Shown here piece after piece: positions 39,315 through 48,472 of a stretch of DNA of 48,472 nucleotides (position 1 is its first letter; every line of letters begins with the position of its first letter). A program made the translations under genes and the position numbers. This DNA comes from Pseudomonadota bacterium (GTDB taxonomy: Bacteria; Pseudomonadota; Alphaproteobacteria; Rhodospirillales; Magnetospirillaceae). The stretch lies in assembly GCA_021847015.1 (NCBI GenBank), contig JAJZVW010000023.1:1-48472 (forward strand), in the 5' to 3' direction. Under the pieces are notes generated by a model, which was not told the DNA's origin, searched no databases, and worked only from the letters and a program-made list of their open reading frames with translations.

Positions 39315-40375
39315 GGCGTCGGGCTTCCGCTGTAGAGCGAACTGCGCAGGTAGCGCGCCAGGCTGAAGCGGGCCAGCACGCCGATCACGGCGGCGACGGG
39401 AACCGCCAGCAGGATGCCGACGAATCCGACCAATGCGCCGCCGGCCAGCAAGGCGAACATCACCCAGACCGGATGCAGGCCGACCTTGTCGCCGACCAGC
39501 TTCGGCGCCAGCACGTTGCCTTCGATCAGGTTGCCCACCGCGAACACGGCGACGGCCATGGCCGGCAGGGGCCAGTCGCCGCTTTGGGCGAACCCCACCG
39601 CCAGCGAAACCACCAGGCCGGATACCGTGCCGAGATAGGGCACGAACGACAGCAGCCCCGAAACCAGGCCGATAACCAGCCCCAATTCGATGCCGATGGC
39701 CGTCAGGCCGATCGCGTACATCGTTCCCAACGCCAGGCACACCGTGGCCTGTCCCCGCACGAAACCCGACAGGGTGCGGTTTATCTCGGCCATCTGGGCG
39801 CGGATGGCGGGGGCATGGTCCCGTGGCAGCCAGGCATCGACCTTGGCCACCAGATGGTCCCAATCACGCAGCAGGTAGAAGGTGACGACGGGGGTGATGA
39901 AGATCAGCGACAGCACGTTCACCACCGCCAGCCCGCCGGTCAGCACCTGCCGCGCCAACCCGAGCGCCCACGATACGACCGTGCCGGCATATTCGCTGGC
40001 CGACGACCGCAAACGCTCCACGTCCCGGGGGTCCAGGTGGCGGAGCAGATCCTGGATCTTGGGGGTGATACGCGCGGCAAGGGCGTTGACGTAATCCGGG
40101 ACGCGACGGGCGAATTCGACCACCTGGTCTTGAAGGACGGGCGCCAAAAGGACCAACGCCGCGACCAGGGCCAGGAAGAAGAACAGGGTTATCACCGTGG
40201 TCGCCATGGTCCGCGACAATCCCAGCCGCTCAAGGCGGTCGGCGATGGGATCGAGGAAATAGGCGATGGCCATGCCCGCCACGAAGGGCAGAAGCACGGC
40301 CCGCAGCAGGTAGAGGAGAAGGGCGAAGACCGCCAAGCCGATCAGCCAGAAGCGCAGCCGTTGCGCCGAAGTCAT
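39311..40375 (-). CDS. AI-2E/PerM-family transporter
   Basis: This encodes 354 residues from ATG at 40375, with a GGGGGG site; the start overlaps the stop of the preceding gene (ATGA). About eight membrane segments are visible, and the family signatures AVLLPFVAGMAIAYFLDPIADRLERLG and GLLSFVPYLGTVSGLVVSLAVGF are present. The C-terminal part, NVLAPKLVGDKVGLHPVWVMFALLAGGALVGFVGILLAVPVAAVIGV, is diagnostic. Members export small molecules or ions; the substrate here is unknown. Confidence 0.94.
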   Translation of the reverse strand: MTSAQRLRFWLIGLAVFALLLYLLRAVLLPFVAGMAIAYFLDPIADRLERLGLSRTMATTVITLFFFLALVAALVLLAPVLQDQVVEFARRVPDYVNALAARITPKIQDLLRHLDPRDVERLRSSASEYAGTVVSWALGLARQVLTGGLAVVNVLSLIFITPVVTFYLLRDWDHLVAKVDAWLPRDHAPAIRAQMAEINRTLSGFVRGQATVCLALGTMYAIGLTAIGIELGLVIGLVSGLLSFVPYLGTVSGLVVSLAVGFAQSGDWPLPAMAVAVFAVGNLIEGNVLAPKLVGDKVGLHPVWVMFALLAGGALVGFVGILLAVPVAAVIGVLARFSLARYLRSSLYSGSPTP

Positions 40376-40938
40376 CGCATCCCCCCCATGTTGCGGGTCG
40401 CGCCGCCGTTCGCCGACGGGCGCCGGCCGGTCGTCATCAGATAGGCCGCGCCCGATGCCGCCGTCGTCACCGCGACCGTGTAGATGAAAGCCTGAATCAG
40501 CATCGCCGCCTCCCACATACCCCCAAGGTGCCCCAGCACCATGCCGGCGAGCGCGATCTGGAAGGCGGTGTTGATCTTGGAAATCAGGATCGGCGTCCCC
40601 TGGAACCAGCCCGACAGCGCGTAGACCACGGCGTAGGCCACGATGAGAACGTCGCGCAGCACCACCAGAACCGTGAGCCACAATGGAAGATGGCCCTGCG
40701 CCCCCAGCATCACGTACACGCTCACCAACATCACCTTGTCGGCCAAGGGGTCAAGCCACTGCCCCAGGAGCGAGCGGGCATCGAACAGCCGCGCGACGGT
40801 GCCGTCGACCGCGTCCGTGGCCCCCGCGGCGACGAACAGCCAGAACGCCGGCTCCATTCGTCCGGCTGCCATCAGCCAGACGGTCACCGGCACCGAGAGG
40901 AGGCGCAGCAGGGTCAGGACGTTGGGGACGTGCCGCAC
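40372..40938 (-). CDS. CDP-alcohol phosphatidyltransferase family protein
   Basis: This encodes 188 residues from GTG at 40938. The family motif D-G-x2-A-R-x8-G-x3-D-x3-D is complete in DAVDGTVARLFDARSLLGQWLDPLADK. The rest is four to five membrane segments. It transfers a phosphatidyl group from CDP-diacylglycerol to an alcohol such as glycerol phosphate or a cardiolipin precursor. It is PgsA-like, but the acceptor cannot be told. It starts 4 bp after the stop of the DUF2066 gene and overlaps the PerM-type gene. Confidence 0.92.
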   Translation of the reverse strand: MRHVPNVLTLLRLLSVPVTVWLMAAGRMEPAFWLFVAAGATDAVDGTVARLFDARSLLGQWLDPLADKVMLVSVYVMLGAQGHLPLWLTVLVVLRDVLIVAYAVVYALSGWFQGTPILISKINTAFQIALAGMVLGHLGGMWEAAMLIQAFIYTVAVTTAASGAAYLMTTGRRPSANGGATRNMGGMR

Positions 40939-40942
40939 GCAC

Positions 40943-42022
40943 TCACCGCTGTGCGATCGGCCGCATGGTCCAGTACCCATTGGCCCATTCCATCGGCAGG
41001 CCGGCATTGGCGAGCGCCGCCTTGGCCTTGTCCTGGTCGCCGACGACGTGGAGAACCAGAGCCGCCTCCACCCGCGACAGCGAGACCAGATCGTAGGACT
41101 GGACTTGCGGCACCCGCGCCAGCCGCTCGCGCACCGTCAGCCAGTCGTCCAGCCCCGTCAGCGGCACCAGGGCGGCCAGGGATTGCGGGTGGCCGAACCG
41201 GAGAAGGTTGGCCTGCTTATAGCCCGTGTCGATGGCGCGCGAGACGTCGCGGGCCGCGCGCGCCATCATCTGGTCGGCATTCTCGCCCGGTTGCAGGTCG
41301 TAGGCGACGCTGTCGAACGGGGCAGGGGTTCCCGGCAGCGAAGACAGCGTGACGTCGAGGCGCCGGCTATCGGCGGAGAGGGTGGCGGCGGCCACCATGA
41401 CGTCGGCGGTCCGCCAGCGGGCGCCCTCCGCCGCCATGCTCCCGGGGTCGGCGGCCAAGGCCTGCTGGACCGATATGGTCTGGACGTCGGTGGGGTCGCC
41501 GGGCGGGATCACCAGCGGCACCAGGCTATCGCCCCCCAGTCCCGCCCAGGCCGCGCGCCACGGGTTGGGGTCGTCCCACAGGGCCGTGCGTCCCTCCGCC
41601 GACAGCACGGGCAGGACCACCACCGGGCGCGAACGCGCCTCGGTGAAGGGAATGCCGGCTTGGCGCAGCAGCGTCTTCACCGCCGCCGGTTTGAACCGGA
41701 CCGTCAGCGTGGCCATGTAGCGCACCGACGACGTCCGTTCCTGGTCGATGGCGAAGTCCCGGACGTAGTTCTCGGCGTCGGCGTTGGGCAGGCGGGCATG
41801 GTCGGCCGGGTCGGTGAGCCGCTCCAGCAATTGCCGGAAGGCCTGCCGCTGCCCGTCGGCCAGCGCCTGGTCTTTGGCGTCGTTGGCGCTGGTGGCGGTG
41901 ACATCGACCTCGACGCCGCGCACGGTGAAGGCGTCGGGCACGCCCTGAGCCGCCGCCGCCTGACCGAAGGCGGTGGCGAGCAGCAGCGACAGCAAGGCGG
42001 CGAAAAGGCGGCGAGAAGGCAT
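40943..42022 (-). CDS. DUF2066 periplasmic protein
   Basis: This encodes 359 residues from ATG at 42022. The signal peptide covers residues 1-26 (ending GQAAAAQ). DUF2066 landmarks include [66 protein letters not shown] and a Trp/Pro-rich [11 protein letters not shown]. The function is unknown. It heads a four-gene minus-strand chain with the phosphatidyltransferase, PerM-type and hdaA genes. It is divergent from purM, with starts only about 84 bp apart, so the two promoters overlap. Confidence 0.9.
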   Translation of the reverse strand: MPSRRLFAALLSLLLATAFGQAAAAQGVPDAFTVRGVEVDVTATSANDAKDQALADGQRQAFRQLLERLTDPADHARLPNADAENYVRDFAIDQERTSSVRYMATLTVRFKPAAVKTLLRQAGIPFTEARSRPVVVLPVLSAEGRTALWDDPNPWRAAWAGLGGDSLVPLVIPPGDPTDVQTISVQQALAADPGSMAAEGARWRTADVMVAAATLSADSRRLDVTLSSLPGTPAPFDSVAYDLQPGENADQMMARAARDVSRAIDTGYKQANLLRFGHPQSLAALVPLTGLDDWLTVRERLARVPQVQSYDLVSLSRVEAALVLHVVGDQDKAKAALANAGLPMEWANGYWTMRPIAQR

Positions 42023-42105
42023 TGCAAACCATCCGCGTTGGAGTATCTTCGGCCCACTCAAAATCCGCGCCGTACCATAGCACACGCCAGCCGACGAGGA
42101 AGCCC

Positions 42106-43176
42106 ATTCCCGCGCAAGACAAAGCCGGCCTGACTTATCGCGACGCCGGTGTCGACATCGACGCCGGCGAGGCCCTGGTTCAGGCCATCAAGCCGCTCGC
42201 CAAGTCCACCGCCCGTCCCGGCGCCGCCGCCGGCCTCGGGGGATTCGGCGCGCTCTTCGACCTTAAGGCCGCAGGCTTCAGCGACCCTATCCTCGTCTCG
42301 ACCACCGATGGGGTCGGCACCAAGCTGAAGGTCGCCATCGAGTCGGGGCGTCACGACACGGTGGGCATCGATCTGGTCGCCATGTGCGTGAACGACCTGG
42401 TCGTGCAAGGGGCCGAACCCCTGTTGTTCCTGGACTATTACGCCACCGGCAAGCTCGATGTCGCCGCCGGCCGGTCGATCATCGCCGGTATCGCCGAGGG
42501 CTGCCGCCAAGCGGGCTGCGCCCTGGTCGGGGGCGAGACCGCCGAAATGCCCGGTATGTACGCCGACGGCGATTACGATCTGGCCGGCTTCGCCGTGGGC
42601 GCCGCCGAACGCGGCAGCCTGTTGCCGCGCGAGGACGTGCGGGCGGGCGACGTGATCCTCGGCCTGGAATCCTCGGGTGTCCATTCCAACGGCTATTCGC
42701 TGGTGCGGCGCATCGTCGCCCGTTGCGGTCTGGGCTATGCCGATCCGGCGCCGTTCGACAAGCGCCTGTCCCTGGGCGGCGCGCTGCTGGCGCCGACCCG
42801 CATCTACGTCAAGAGCTGCCTTGCCGCGGTGAGGATCGGCGCGGTCAAGGCCATGGCCCACATCACCGGCGGCGGTCTGATCGAGAACGTGCCGCGCGTG
42901 CTCCCCGCCGACGTGGTGGCCGAGATCGACGCGCGGGCCTGGACGCTGCCTCCGGTTTTCGGGTGGCTGGCGAAGGAGGGCGGCGTCGCGCCCCACGAAA
43001 TGGCCCGGACCTTCAATTGCGGCATCGGCATGGTGCTGGTGACCGCTCCCGAGAATGCGGTGGAGGCGGTCCATACCCTCAGCCAGCACGGGGAAACCGC
43101 GCACGTCATCGGCAGCATCCGGTCCCGCGACGGGGACGAGCCGCAAAGCCAGGTGAGCGGAACGGAGGGGTGGTGA
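42106..43176 (+). CDS. purM: Phosphoribosylformylglycinamidine cyclo-ligase, probable ATT start
   Basis: This encodes 356 residues if started at ATT, 42106. The family start [24 protein letters not shown] begins eight codons later. Downstream signatures are [59 protein letters not shown] and [14 protein letters not shown] (42097-42100) sits five bases before the ATT. The only in-frame conventional start upstream is TTG at 42022, which lies at the first codon of the divergent DUF2066 gene and has no ribosome site. The first internal ATG would remove about 80 needed residues. It makes AIR in purine synthesis and is coupled to purN by a 4-bp overlap. Confidence 0.93.
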   Translation: MPAQDKAGLTYRDAGVDIDAGEALVQAIKPLAKSTARPGAAAGLGGFGALFDLKAAGFSDPILVSTTDGVGTKLKVAIESGRHDTVGIDLVAMCVNDLVVQGAEPLLFLDYYATGKLDVAAGRSIIAGIAEGCRQAGCALVGGETAEMPGMYADGDYDLAGFAVGAAERGSLLPREDVRAGDVILGLESSGVHSNGYSLVRRIVARCGLGYADPAPFDKRLSLGGALLAPTRIYVKSCLAAVRIGAVKAMAHITGGGLIENVPRVLPADVVAEIDARAWTLPPVFGWLAKEGGVAPHEMARTFNCGIGMVLVTAPENAVEAVHTLSQHGETAHVIGSIRSRDGDEPQSQVSGTEGW

Positions 43177-43832
43177 CGTTTCGCCCGGCGAAAGCGAAAG
43201 TCGGCGTCCTCGTCTCCGGGCGCGGATCCAATCTTCAGGCTCTTTTGGATGCCGCCGCCGATCCGGCCTTTCCGGCGGAAATCGGCCTGGTGCTGTCCAA
43301 TGTTCCCGGCGTCTATGCGCTGGAGCGTGCGGCGCGGGCCGGCGTGCCGACGCGGGTGATCGAGCACAAGGACTTTGCTTCCCGCGATGCGTTCGACGCG
43401 GCCATGGACGCGGCCCTGCGCGAGGCCGGGGTGGAGATCGTCTGCCTCGCCGGCTTCATGCGGCTGCTGAGCGCGGGATTCGTGTCCGGCTGGGCAGGGA
43501 GGATGCTCAACATCCACCCCGCGCTGCTGCCCTCGTTCAAGGGGTTGCACACCCATCGCCGGGCCATCGAAGCGGGTGTGAAGCTGCACGGATGCACCGT
43601 GCATCTGGTCACCCCCGAACTCGACGACGGGCCGATCCTGGCGCAGGCCGCGGTGCCGGTCCTGGCCTCGGACGACGAGGATTCCCTGGCTGCGCGGGTG
43701 CTGGCCGAGGAGCACCGCATTTATCCGCTGGCCCTGCGCCTGCTGGTGGAAGGGCGCGTGCGGGTCGATGGCAATCGCGCCGTCGTCGATGCTCCGGGAC
43801 CGGGAGAAGGGATCCGTAACCCGGAGATGTGA
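43173..43832 (+). CDS. purN: Phosphoribosylglycinamide formyltransferase
   Basis: This encodes 219 residues from GTG at 43173 (GTGA overlap with the purM stop); GTG at 43170 is also in frame. Signatures are [50 protein letters not shown] with catalytic Asn and His, and [25 protein letters not shown] with the Asp. It uses 10-formyl-THF to form FGAR in purine synthesis. It ends 16 bp before the stop of the convergent DUF2892 gene. Confidence 0.97.
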   Translation: MTFRPAKAKVGVLVSGRGSNLQALLDAAADPAFPAEIGLVLSNVPGVYALERAARAGVPTRVIEHKDFASRDAFDAAMDAALREAGVEIVCLAGFMRLLSAGFVSGWAGRMLNIHPALLPSFKGLHTHRRAIEAGVKLHGCTVHLVTPELDDGPILAQAAVPVLASDDEDSLAARVLAEEHRIYPLALRLLVEGRVRVDGNRAVVDAPGPGEGIRNPEM

Positions 43833-43848
43833 GCCGCTTCGGCAGGAC

Positions 43849-44052
43849 CTACTCGAAAGCGCAGCCCGGCTTCAGTCCAACCTTCTTTAGAATGATGGCC
43901 AAAGGGCAGAACCCGGTGAAGGCCGTTTGGAGCAGGTTGACCCCCACGAACGCGGTAAGCCACAGCCAATTGGGGCTGTGATAGTGGGCCAGCAGCAGGC
44001 TGGCGAGGATGACGGTGCCGGCGAAGGCCATCACGAAGCGATCGATGCTCAT
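43849..44052 (-). CDS. DUF2892 (YgaP-like transmembrane) protein
   Basis: This encodes 67 residues from ATG at 44052, with AGGA seven bases upstream. Two hydrophobic helices are joined by a short turn, with the pattern [63 protein letters not shown]. The FxGxCPxxxIL segment is typical of DUF2892, which in E. coli YgaP forms the membrane half of a sulfur-transferring rhodanese. It is divergent from an RND efflux operon. Confidence 0.88.
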   Translation of the reverse strand: MSIDRFVMAFAGTVILASLLLAHYHSPNWLWLTAFVGVNLLQTAFTGFCPLAIILKKVGLKPGCAFE

Positions 44053-44155
44053 TGCGTGATCCTGGTCAAAGTTGTATCGCGGGGATAGGGCGCCCGCGCT
44101 TGAACAATTAGCTTTTTCTAATATATTGGTCAAGGTCATCATCCACGGAGGCCTT
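44053..44155. promoter_or_regulatory. Shared divergent promoter region with an ATTAG/CTAAT inverted repeat
   Basis: ATTAG (44107-44111), a CTTTTT spacer and CTAAT (44118-44122) lie in an AT-rich stretch between the DUF2892 and RND genes. The symmetry and place suggest one operator controlling both directions, possibly for a small winged-helix repressor; the regulator itself is not in the window. Confidence 0.45.
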
Positions 44156-45133
44156 ATGCGTACCGCCGCCACCATCTTCTCGGCGCTCGCGTTCGCTGTG
44201 TTCGCAAGTCTGGCGTCGCCTGCCGCAGCGGGGGAACTCGTCGCGCACCCCCAGCGCATCGACGACCTCAAGGCGGTTTTCGGCACGGTCGAAAGCCTGC
44301 ACAAGACGAGCGCGCGCGCGCGCATCGGGGGAACGCTCGAGAAGCTGTCCGTCGTCGAGGGACAGAAGGTCGAGGCGGGGCAGAATCTGGGGACCGTCGT
44401 CGATACCAAGATCGCGCTGCAAACCGCGGCCGCGGAATCGCGCATCCAGTCGGCGGAGGCGGAACTGGCCTTGGCGCGCACGGAATACGACCGCTCCAAG
44501 GAATTGTTCGCCAAGGGGGCCGGCACCAAGTCGCGTCTGGATGCGGCGCAGACCCGGCTTCAGGTCGCCGAGCGCACCGTTTCGGCGCTGAAATCCGAGC
44601 GTAACGTCATCACCGAACGCGGTGGCGAAGGGGCCGTGCTCGCGCCCAACAACGGCCGCGTGACCAAGGTCCTGGTGACCGAAGGAAGCGTGGTGATGCC
44701 GGGTGAGGCGATCGCCGACATCGCCGTCGAGAACTACGTGCTGCGAATCCGCCTTCCCGAACGCCACGCGCGTTTCATCAAGGTGGGCGATACCGTCCTG
44801 GTGGGGCCGCGGGCGCTGTCGATGGCCGATACGCCGCCGCGGCGCGGCACCGTCAGCAAGGTCTATCCGCAGATCGAGGACGGGCGGGTGATCGCCGACG
44901 TCACCGTCGACGGTCTCGGCGACTATTTCGTCGGCGAACGGGTGCCCGTGCATATCTCCACCGGCACCCGCGAGGCCTTCGTCGTCCCGCGCGAGGCGGT
45001 GCATCGCCGTTTCGGCCTCGATTACGTCACCCTCAAGGACAAGACGGAAGTGGTGGTGCAACTGGGTCAGATCACCGGCGACGGCGTGGAAGTGCTGGCG
45101 GGCCTGCGTGACGGCGACACGGTGGTGTGGTGA
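44156..45133 (+). CDS. RND efflux periplasmic adaptor subunit
   Basis: This encodes 325 residues from ATG at 44156, with GGAGG five bases upstream. The signal peptide ends near residue 25 (ASPAAAGE). The domain order is lipoyl half [26 protein letters not shown], coiled-coil hairpin about 80-150 ([38 protein letters not shown]), lipoyl second half [30 protein letters not shown], then beta-barrel and membrane-proximal domains. It links the inner-membrane pump encoded 4 bp downstream to an outer-membrane channel encoded elsewhere. Confidence 0.94.
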   Translation: MRTAATIFSALAFAVFASLASPAAAGELVAHPQRIDDLKAVFGTVESLHKTSARARIGGTLEKLSVVEGQKVEAGQNLGTVVDTKIALQTAAAESRIQSAEAELALARTEYDRSKELFAKGAGTKSRLDAAQTRLQVAERTVSALKSERNVITERGGEGAVLAPNNGRVTKVLVTEGSVVMPGEAIADIAVENYVLRIRLPERHARFIKVGDTVLVGPRALSMADTPPRRGTVSKVYPQIEDGRVIADVTVDGLGDYFVGERVPVHISTGTREAFVVPREAVHRRFGLDYVTLKDKTEVVVQLGQITGDGVEVLAGLRDGDTVVW

Positions 45134-45137
45134 CCCC

Positions 45138-48100
45138 ATGAAGCTCGGTATTTCCGGCAACATCGCCAGGATCTTCATCCGGTCCCCGCTGACGCCGCTG
45201 CTTCTGCTGGCGTCCATGGCGCTCGGACTGATCGCCCTCAGCGCGCTGCCGCGCGAGGAGGAGCCGCAGATCAGCGTGCCGATGGTCGATATCATGGTCC
45301 AGGCCAACGGCCTGAAGGCGGTGGACGCGGCCGAACTGGTGACCAAGCCGCTCGAGGACATCATCAAGGGCATCGGCGAGGTCGAACACGTCTATTCCCA
45401 GACCATGGACGACCGGGTGGTGGTGACCGCCCGCTTCAACGTCGGAACCAGCGAGGACGCCGCCATCCTGCGGGTGCACCAGCAGGTGCGGGCGCACATC
45501 GCGGAATTGCCCACCGGCATTCCCGAGCCCCTCATCATCGGACGGGGCATCAACGACGTCGCCATCGTGACGCTGACGCTGTCGCCCAAGCCCGAGAAGG
45601 CCGAACGCTGGGACGACAACGCTCTCTACACGCTCGCCGATCAGCTCCAGCACGAGCTGGTCAAGGTCGATAACGTCGGGCTCTCCTACATCGTCGGCGG
45701 ACGGCGCGACCAGATCCGGGTCGAGCCCGATCCCGAGCTGCTCGCCCTTTACGGGGTCACCCTCAACCAGCTGGTCGACAAGGTCGAGAACGCCAACCGG
45801 TCGTTCATGGTCGGCACGGTCGAGGAGCACGACCGCACCTTGCCGGTGGTGGGGGGGCAAACCCTGCTGGGCGTTCCCGATATCGGCAATCTCTTGCTAA
45901 CCACCCGCGACGGCCGGCCCGTCTATGTGAAGGACGTGGCCCGCGTGATCGTCGGCGGCGAGACCGGCCTGCACCGGGCCTGGAACATCGCCAAGAGCGC
46001 CGACGGCTCCCTCGTGAAGACGCCGACGGTGACCCTGGCCATCGCCAAGCGCGGCGGCGCCAACGCGGTGCTGGTGTCCAAGCAGATCCTGGAACGGCTC
46101 GACAACATCAAGGGCCGCCTGGTCCCGGCGGACGTCAACATCTCGGTCACCCGCGATTATGGCGAGACCGCCGCCGACAAGGCGAACGAGCTGCTGTTCC
46201 ATCTGGCCCTGGCGACGGTGTCGATCGTCGTGCTGATTACCTGGGCGTTGGGCTGGCGTGAAGGCGTGGTGGTGATGCTGGTCGTCCCCACCACCATCCT
46301 GTTGACCCTGTTCGCGTCCTGGCTGATGGGGTACACCATCAACCGCGTCAGCCTGTTCGCGCTGATCTTCTCCATCGGTATCCTGGTGGACGACGCCATC
46401 GTGGTGATCGAGAACATCGCCCGCCACTGGCGCATGCGCAAGGGCGAGGACCCGGTGAAGGTCGCCGTCGAGGCGGTCGCCGAGGTCGGCAATCCGACCA
46501 TCGTCGCCACGCTCACCATCGTGGTGGCACTGCTGCCGATGATGTTCGTGTCCGGCTTGATGGGCCCCTACATGAGCCCGATTCCGGCCAACGCCTCGTC
46601 GGCGATGCTGTTCTCGTTCTTCGTCGCCATCATCATCACCCCATGGCTTCTGCTCAAGGTCTCCGGCCGCCGTGGCCGTGCGGGCGGTGGCGGACACGAG
46701 CACTCCTCCAAGCTGGGAGATCTTTACCGTCGGCGCGTGCGGTGGCTGCTCGAAGGGCGCCAGCGGTCGAAGACGCTGCTGCTGTGGGTGACCGCCGCCA
46801 CCGTGCTGGCGATGACGATGTTCCCGCTCAAGCTGGTGACGGTGAAGCTGCTGCCGTTCGACAACAAGTCCGAGTTCCAGGTGGTGGTCGATTTGCCGGC
46901 CGGCAGTACGCTGGAAGATACCCAGCGGGTGCTGATGGCGGCGGCCGACCGCCTGGCGGTCCTGCCCGAGCTGACCTCGTTGCAGGCGTATGCCGGCACC
47001 TCGGCGCCGTTCAACTTCAACGGCCTGGTGCGCCACTATTACCTGCGGTCATCGCCCGAGCAGGGGGATCTCCAGGTCAACCTCGTCTCCCGCCACGACC
47101 GCAGCCGCACCAGCCACGACATCGCCCTCCAGGCCCGCCGGCTGTTGGCGGACCTGCCGATGCCCAAGGGCACAGCCCTCAAGGTGGTGGAGGTTCCGCC
47201 CGGTCCTCCGGTGCTGTCCACGCTTCTGGCCGAAATCTACGGTCCCGATTCGGCGACGCGCCGGGCCGCCGCCCGCGAGGTGCGCAAGGCGTTCGAGCAG
47301 GTGGACTTCATCGTCGACGTCGACGACACCCTGTCGCATCCGACCCAGCGGCTGCGGGTCGCCATCGATGAGGAGCGGCTGGAGTTCTTCGGCGTCGAAC
47401 AGAAGGCGGTCTACGACACCATCCAGGCCCTGATGGGCGGCGTGCGCGTCGGCTATTCCCACCGCGGCGAGGGCGCCTATCCCAAGGAGATCGTCATCGG
47501 CCTGCCGAAAGCCGACCAACATCCCGGCGAGCTGCTGGCCAACACGCCGGTGCCGGCCCGCAACGGGACGGTGGAGCTTGGCGACGTCGTCAAGGTGTCG
47601 TACGAGCCGGCCTCGCCGCCGATTTTCCGCCGCGACGGCCGCTTCGCCGAGATGGTGACCGCCGACCTGGCCGGCCGTTACGAGGCCCCCATCTACGGGA
47701 TGTTGGCGGTGGACGACAATCTGGCGAAAATGTTGCCGCCGATCGCCATCAAATTCCATGGGCAGCCGGTCGATGAATCCCACCCGACCCTGCTGTGGGA
47801 CGGCGAATGGGAAATCACCTACGTCACCTTCCGCGACATGGGGGCGGCCTTCGCCGTGGCGATCCTTGGCATCTACCTGCTGGTGGTCGCGCAATTCGGC
47901 AGTTTCCGCTTGCCCCTGGTCATCCTGGTGCCGGTGCCGCTGACGCTGATCGGCATCGTCATCGGCCACATGCTGTTCCGGGCGCCGTTCACCGCCACGT
48001 CGATGATCGGCTTTATCGCCCTGGCCGGCATCATTGTCCGCAATTCCATCCTGCTCGTGGACTTCATCCGCCATGAGAAGACCGAGGGCGTGCCGTTGCG

Positions 48101-48317
48101 CCAAGCCCTGCTGGAAGCGGGCGCCACCCGCGTGAAGCCGATCGTGCTGACGGCGGTGGCGGCGATGATCGGCGCGGCCTTCATTCTCGCCGATCCCATC
48201 TTCCAGGGTTTGGCGATCAGCCTGGTGTTCGGCCTGGCCTCCTCGACGGCGCTCACGCTGCTGGTCATCCCCGCGCTCTATGTCTGGCTGCGCGACGACA
48301 ACAGAGGGTTCGGCTGA
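45138..48317 (+). CDS. RND efflux transporter permease
   Basis: This encodes 1059 residues from ATG at 45138. The opening GNIARIFIRSPLTPLLLLASMALGLIALSALPREEEPQISVPMVDI is typical of the AcrB/ACR_tran family. The proton-relay Asp pair is in IFSIGILVDDAIVVIENIARHWR, and the C-terminal half repeats the pattern in GIIVRNSILLVDFIRHEKTEG. Twelve membrane segments and two large periplasmic loops are as expected. The subgroup appears close to hydrophobic-compound or unclassified pumps rather than metal-ion CusA. No outer-membrane channel gene follows. It forms an operon with the adaptor. Confidence 0.95.
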   Translation: MKLGISGNIARIFIRSPLTPLLLLASMALGLIALSALPREEEPQISVPMVDIMVQANGLKAVDAAELVTKPLEDIIKGIGEVEHVYSQTMDDRVVVTARFNVGTSEDAAILRVHQQVRAHIAELPTGIPEPLIIGRGINDVAIVTLTLSPKPEKAERWDDNALYTLADQLQHELVKVDNVGLSYIVGGRRDQIRVEPDPELLALYGVTLNQLVDKVENANRSFMVGTVEEHDRTLPVVGGQTLLGVPDIGNLLLTTRDGRPVYVKDVARVIVGGETGLHRAWNIAKSADGSLVKTPTVTLAIAKRGGANAVLVSKQILERLDNIKGRLVPADVNISVTRDYGETAADKANELLFHLALATVSIVVLITWALGWREGVVVMLVVPTTILLTLFASWLMGYTINRVSLFALIFSIGILVDDAIVVIENIARHWRMRKGEDPVKVAVEAVAEVGNPTIVATLTIVVALLPMMFVSGLMGPYMSPIPANASSAMLFSFFVAIIITPWLLLKVSGRRGRAGGGGHEHSSKLGDLYRRRVRWLLEGRQRSKTLLLWVTAATVLAMTMFPLKLVTVKLLPFDNKSEFQVVVDLPAGSTLEDTQRVLMAAADRLAVLPELTSLQAYAGTSAPFNFNGLVRHYYLRSSPEQGDLQVNLVSRHDRSRTSHDIALQARRLLADLPMPKGTALKVVEVPPGPPVLSTLLAEIYGPDSATRRAAAREVRKAFEQVDFIVDVDDTLSHPTQRLRVAIDEERLEFFGVEQKAVYDTIQALMGGVRVGYSHRGEGAYPKEIVIGLPKADQHPGELLANTPVPARNGTVELGDVVKVSYEPASPPIFRRDGRFAEMVTADLAGRYEAPIYGMLAVDDNLAKMLPPIAIKFHGQPVDESHPTLLWDGEWEITYVTFRDMGAAFAVAILGIYLLVVAQFGSFRLPLVILVPVPLTLIGIVIGHMLFRAPFTATSMIGFIALAGIIVRNSILLVDFIRHEKTEGVPLRQALLEAGATRVKPIVLTAVAAMIGAAFILADPIFQGLAISLVFGLASSTALTLLVIPALYVWLRDDNRGFG

Positions 48318-48344
48318 CCGGTTTCAGGAGCCCTGGGCGCGCCC

Positions 48345-48455
48345 GCAGCGGTTCTCATTATGGTTTTTTTCATTGTCATCCCGAGCGTAGCCGAGGGATC
48401 TTTCGGGCATTTTCGCGCGAAAGATCCCTCCGCTCGCTCGCGCTCGGTCGGGATG
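48345..48455 (-). repeat. MITE-like palindromic element at the window end
   Basis: This is a perfect reverse-complement match over 111 bp to positions 1-111. The end motif AGCGGTTCTCATTATG is at 48347-48362. After CGGGATGACAAC (to 48460) the sequence becomes GCGAGCAAGGGC and no second end is seen before the window stops, so this copy is truncated or diverged on that side. It follows the RND permease gene by 27 bp and could also act as its terminator stem. Confidence 0.85.
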
Positions 48456-48472
48456 ACAACGCGAGCAAGGGC

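Noticed and set aside
42022-42105. Longer purM starting at TTG, 42022
   Set aside because: There is no ribosome site, the start collides with the first codon of the divergent gene, and the added 28 residues are unlike any PurM N-terminus.

Overview
The window is one 48.5-kb stretch of high-GC chromosome, most likely from an alphaproteobacterium of the Rhodospirillales (Magnetospirillum/Rhodospirillum-like). This rests on the HdaA-type DnaA homologue, the linked order purN-purM / DUF2066 / CDP-alcohol phosphatidyltransferase / PerM-type permease / hdaA, FabI and PyrE of alphaproteobacterial type, frequent GTG starts with 4-bp stop/start overlaps, and many short palindromic intergenic elements. 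No rRNA, tRNA or CRISPR was seen. I recognise 48 protein genes and one broken gene.

Layout. 0.2-5.0 kb (minus strand) is accessory: an AraC-type regulator, three related RhiA-like proteins, a secreted EndoU-type nuclease and a small downstream protein that could be its immunity partner. 5.3-6.0 kb holds an orphan MlaC-like lipid-binding protein. 6.3-11.1 kb is a three-gene operon for a cytoplasmic molybdopterin oxidoreductase: a catalytic subunit, a four-cluster ferredoxin and a GltD/NfnB-like flavoprotein with extra Fe-S clusters. It has no membrane anchor. 11.2-15.2 kb has an acetate-type transporter, the NAD-salvage pair pncB-pncA, and three tiny DsrE-like genes. 15.5-18.1 kb has a lipoprotein, a His/Asp-rich secreted protein and a YihY membrane protein. 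18.2-24.4 kb has fabI, aroC, a secreted protein, a rhodanese, an unpaired HigA-like regulator, sppA and an SDR dehydrogenase. 24.5-30.8 kb is a polyamine module: a PuuA-like glutamine synthetase plus a PotFGHI-type ABC transporter, interrupted by a dead HlyD fragment and mobile repeats. 30.9-36.9 kb has a membrane-tailed ParA-like ATPase, a CoA-binding/O-acetylhomoserine sulfhydrylase fusion, pyrE, an unknown gene, an alpha/beta hydrolase and an isochorismatase-family hydrolase. 37.0-43.8 kb has a DEAD-box helicase, the tightly overlapped hdaA-perM-pgsA-DUF2066 set, and divergent purMN. 43.8-48.3 kb has a DUF2892 protein and an RND efflux pair.

Repeats are a strong feature. One family of palindromic, MITE-like elements, with ends near AGCGGTTCTCATTATG, lies at both window edges (a perfect 111-bp inverted match), at 15.2 kb and at 27.8 kb, with degenerate copies at 12.0 and 26.4 kb. 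A second, unrelated 173-bp element with 16-bp terminal inverted repeats lies at 12.1 kb.

The most interesting candidates are the soluble NAD(P)H-linked molybdoenzyme, the EndoU/RhiA-like locus, the miniature DsrE-like trio, the CoA-binding/sulfhydrylase fusion, and a purM gene that appears to start at ATT.
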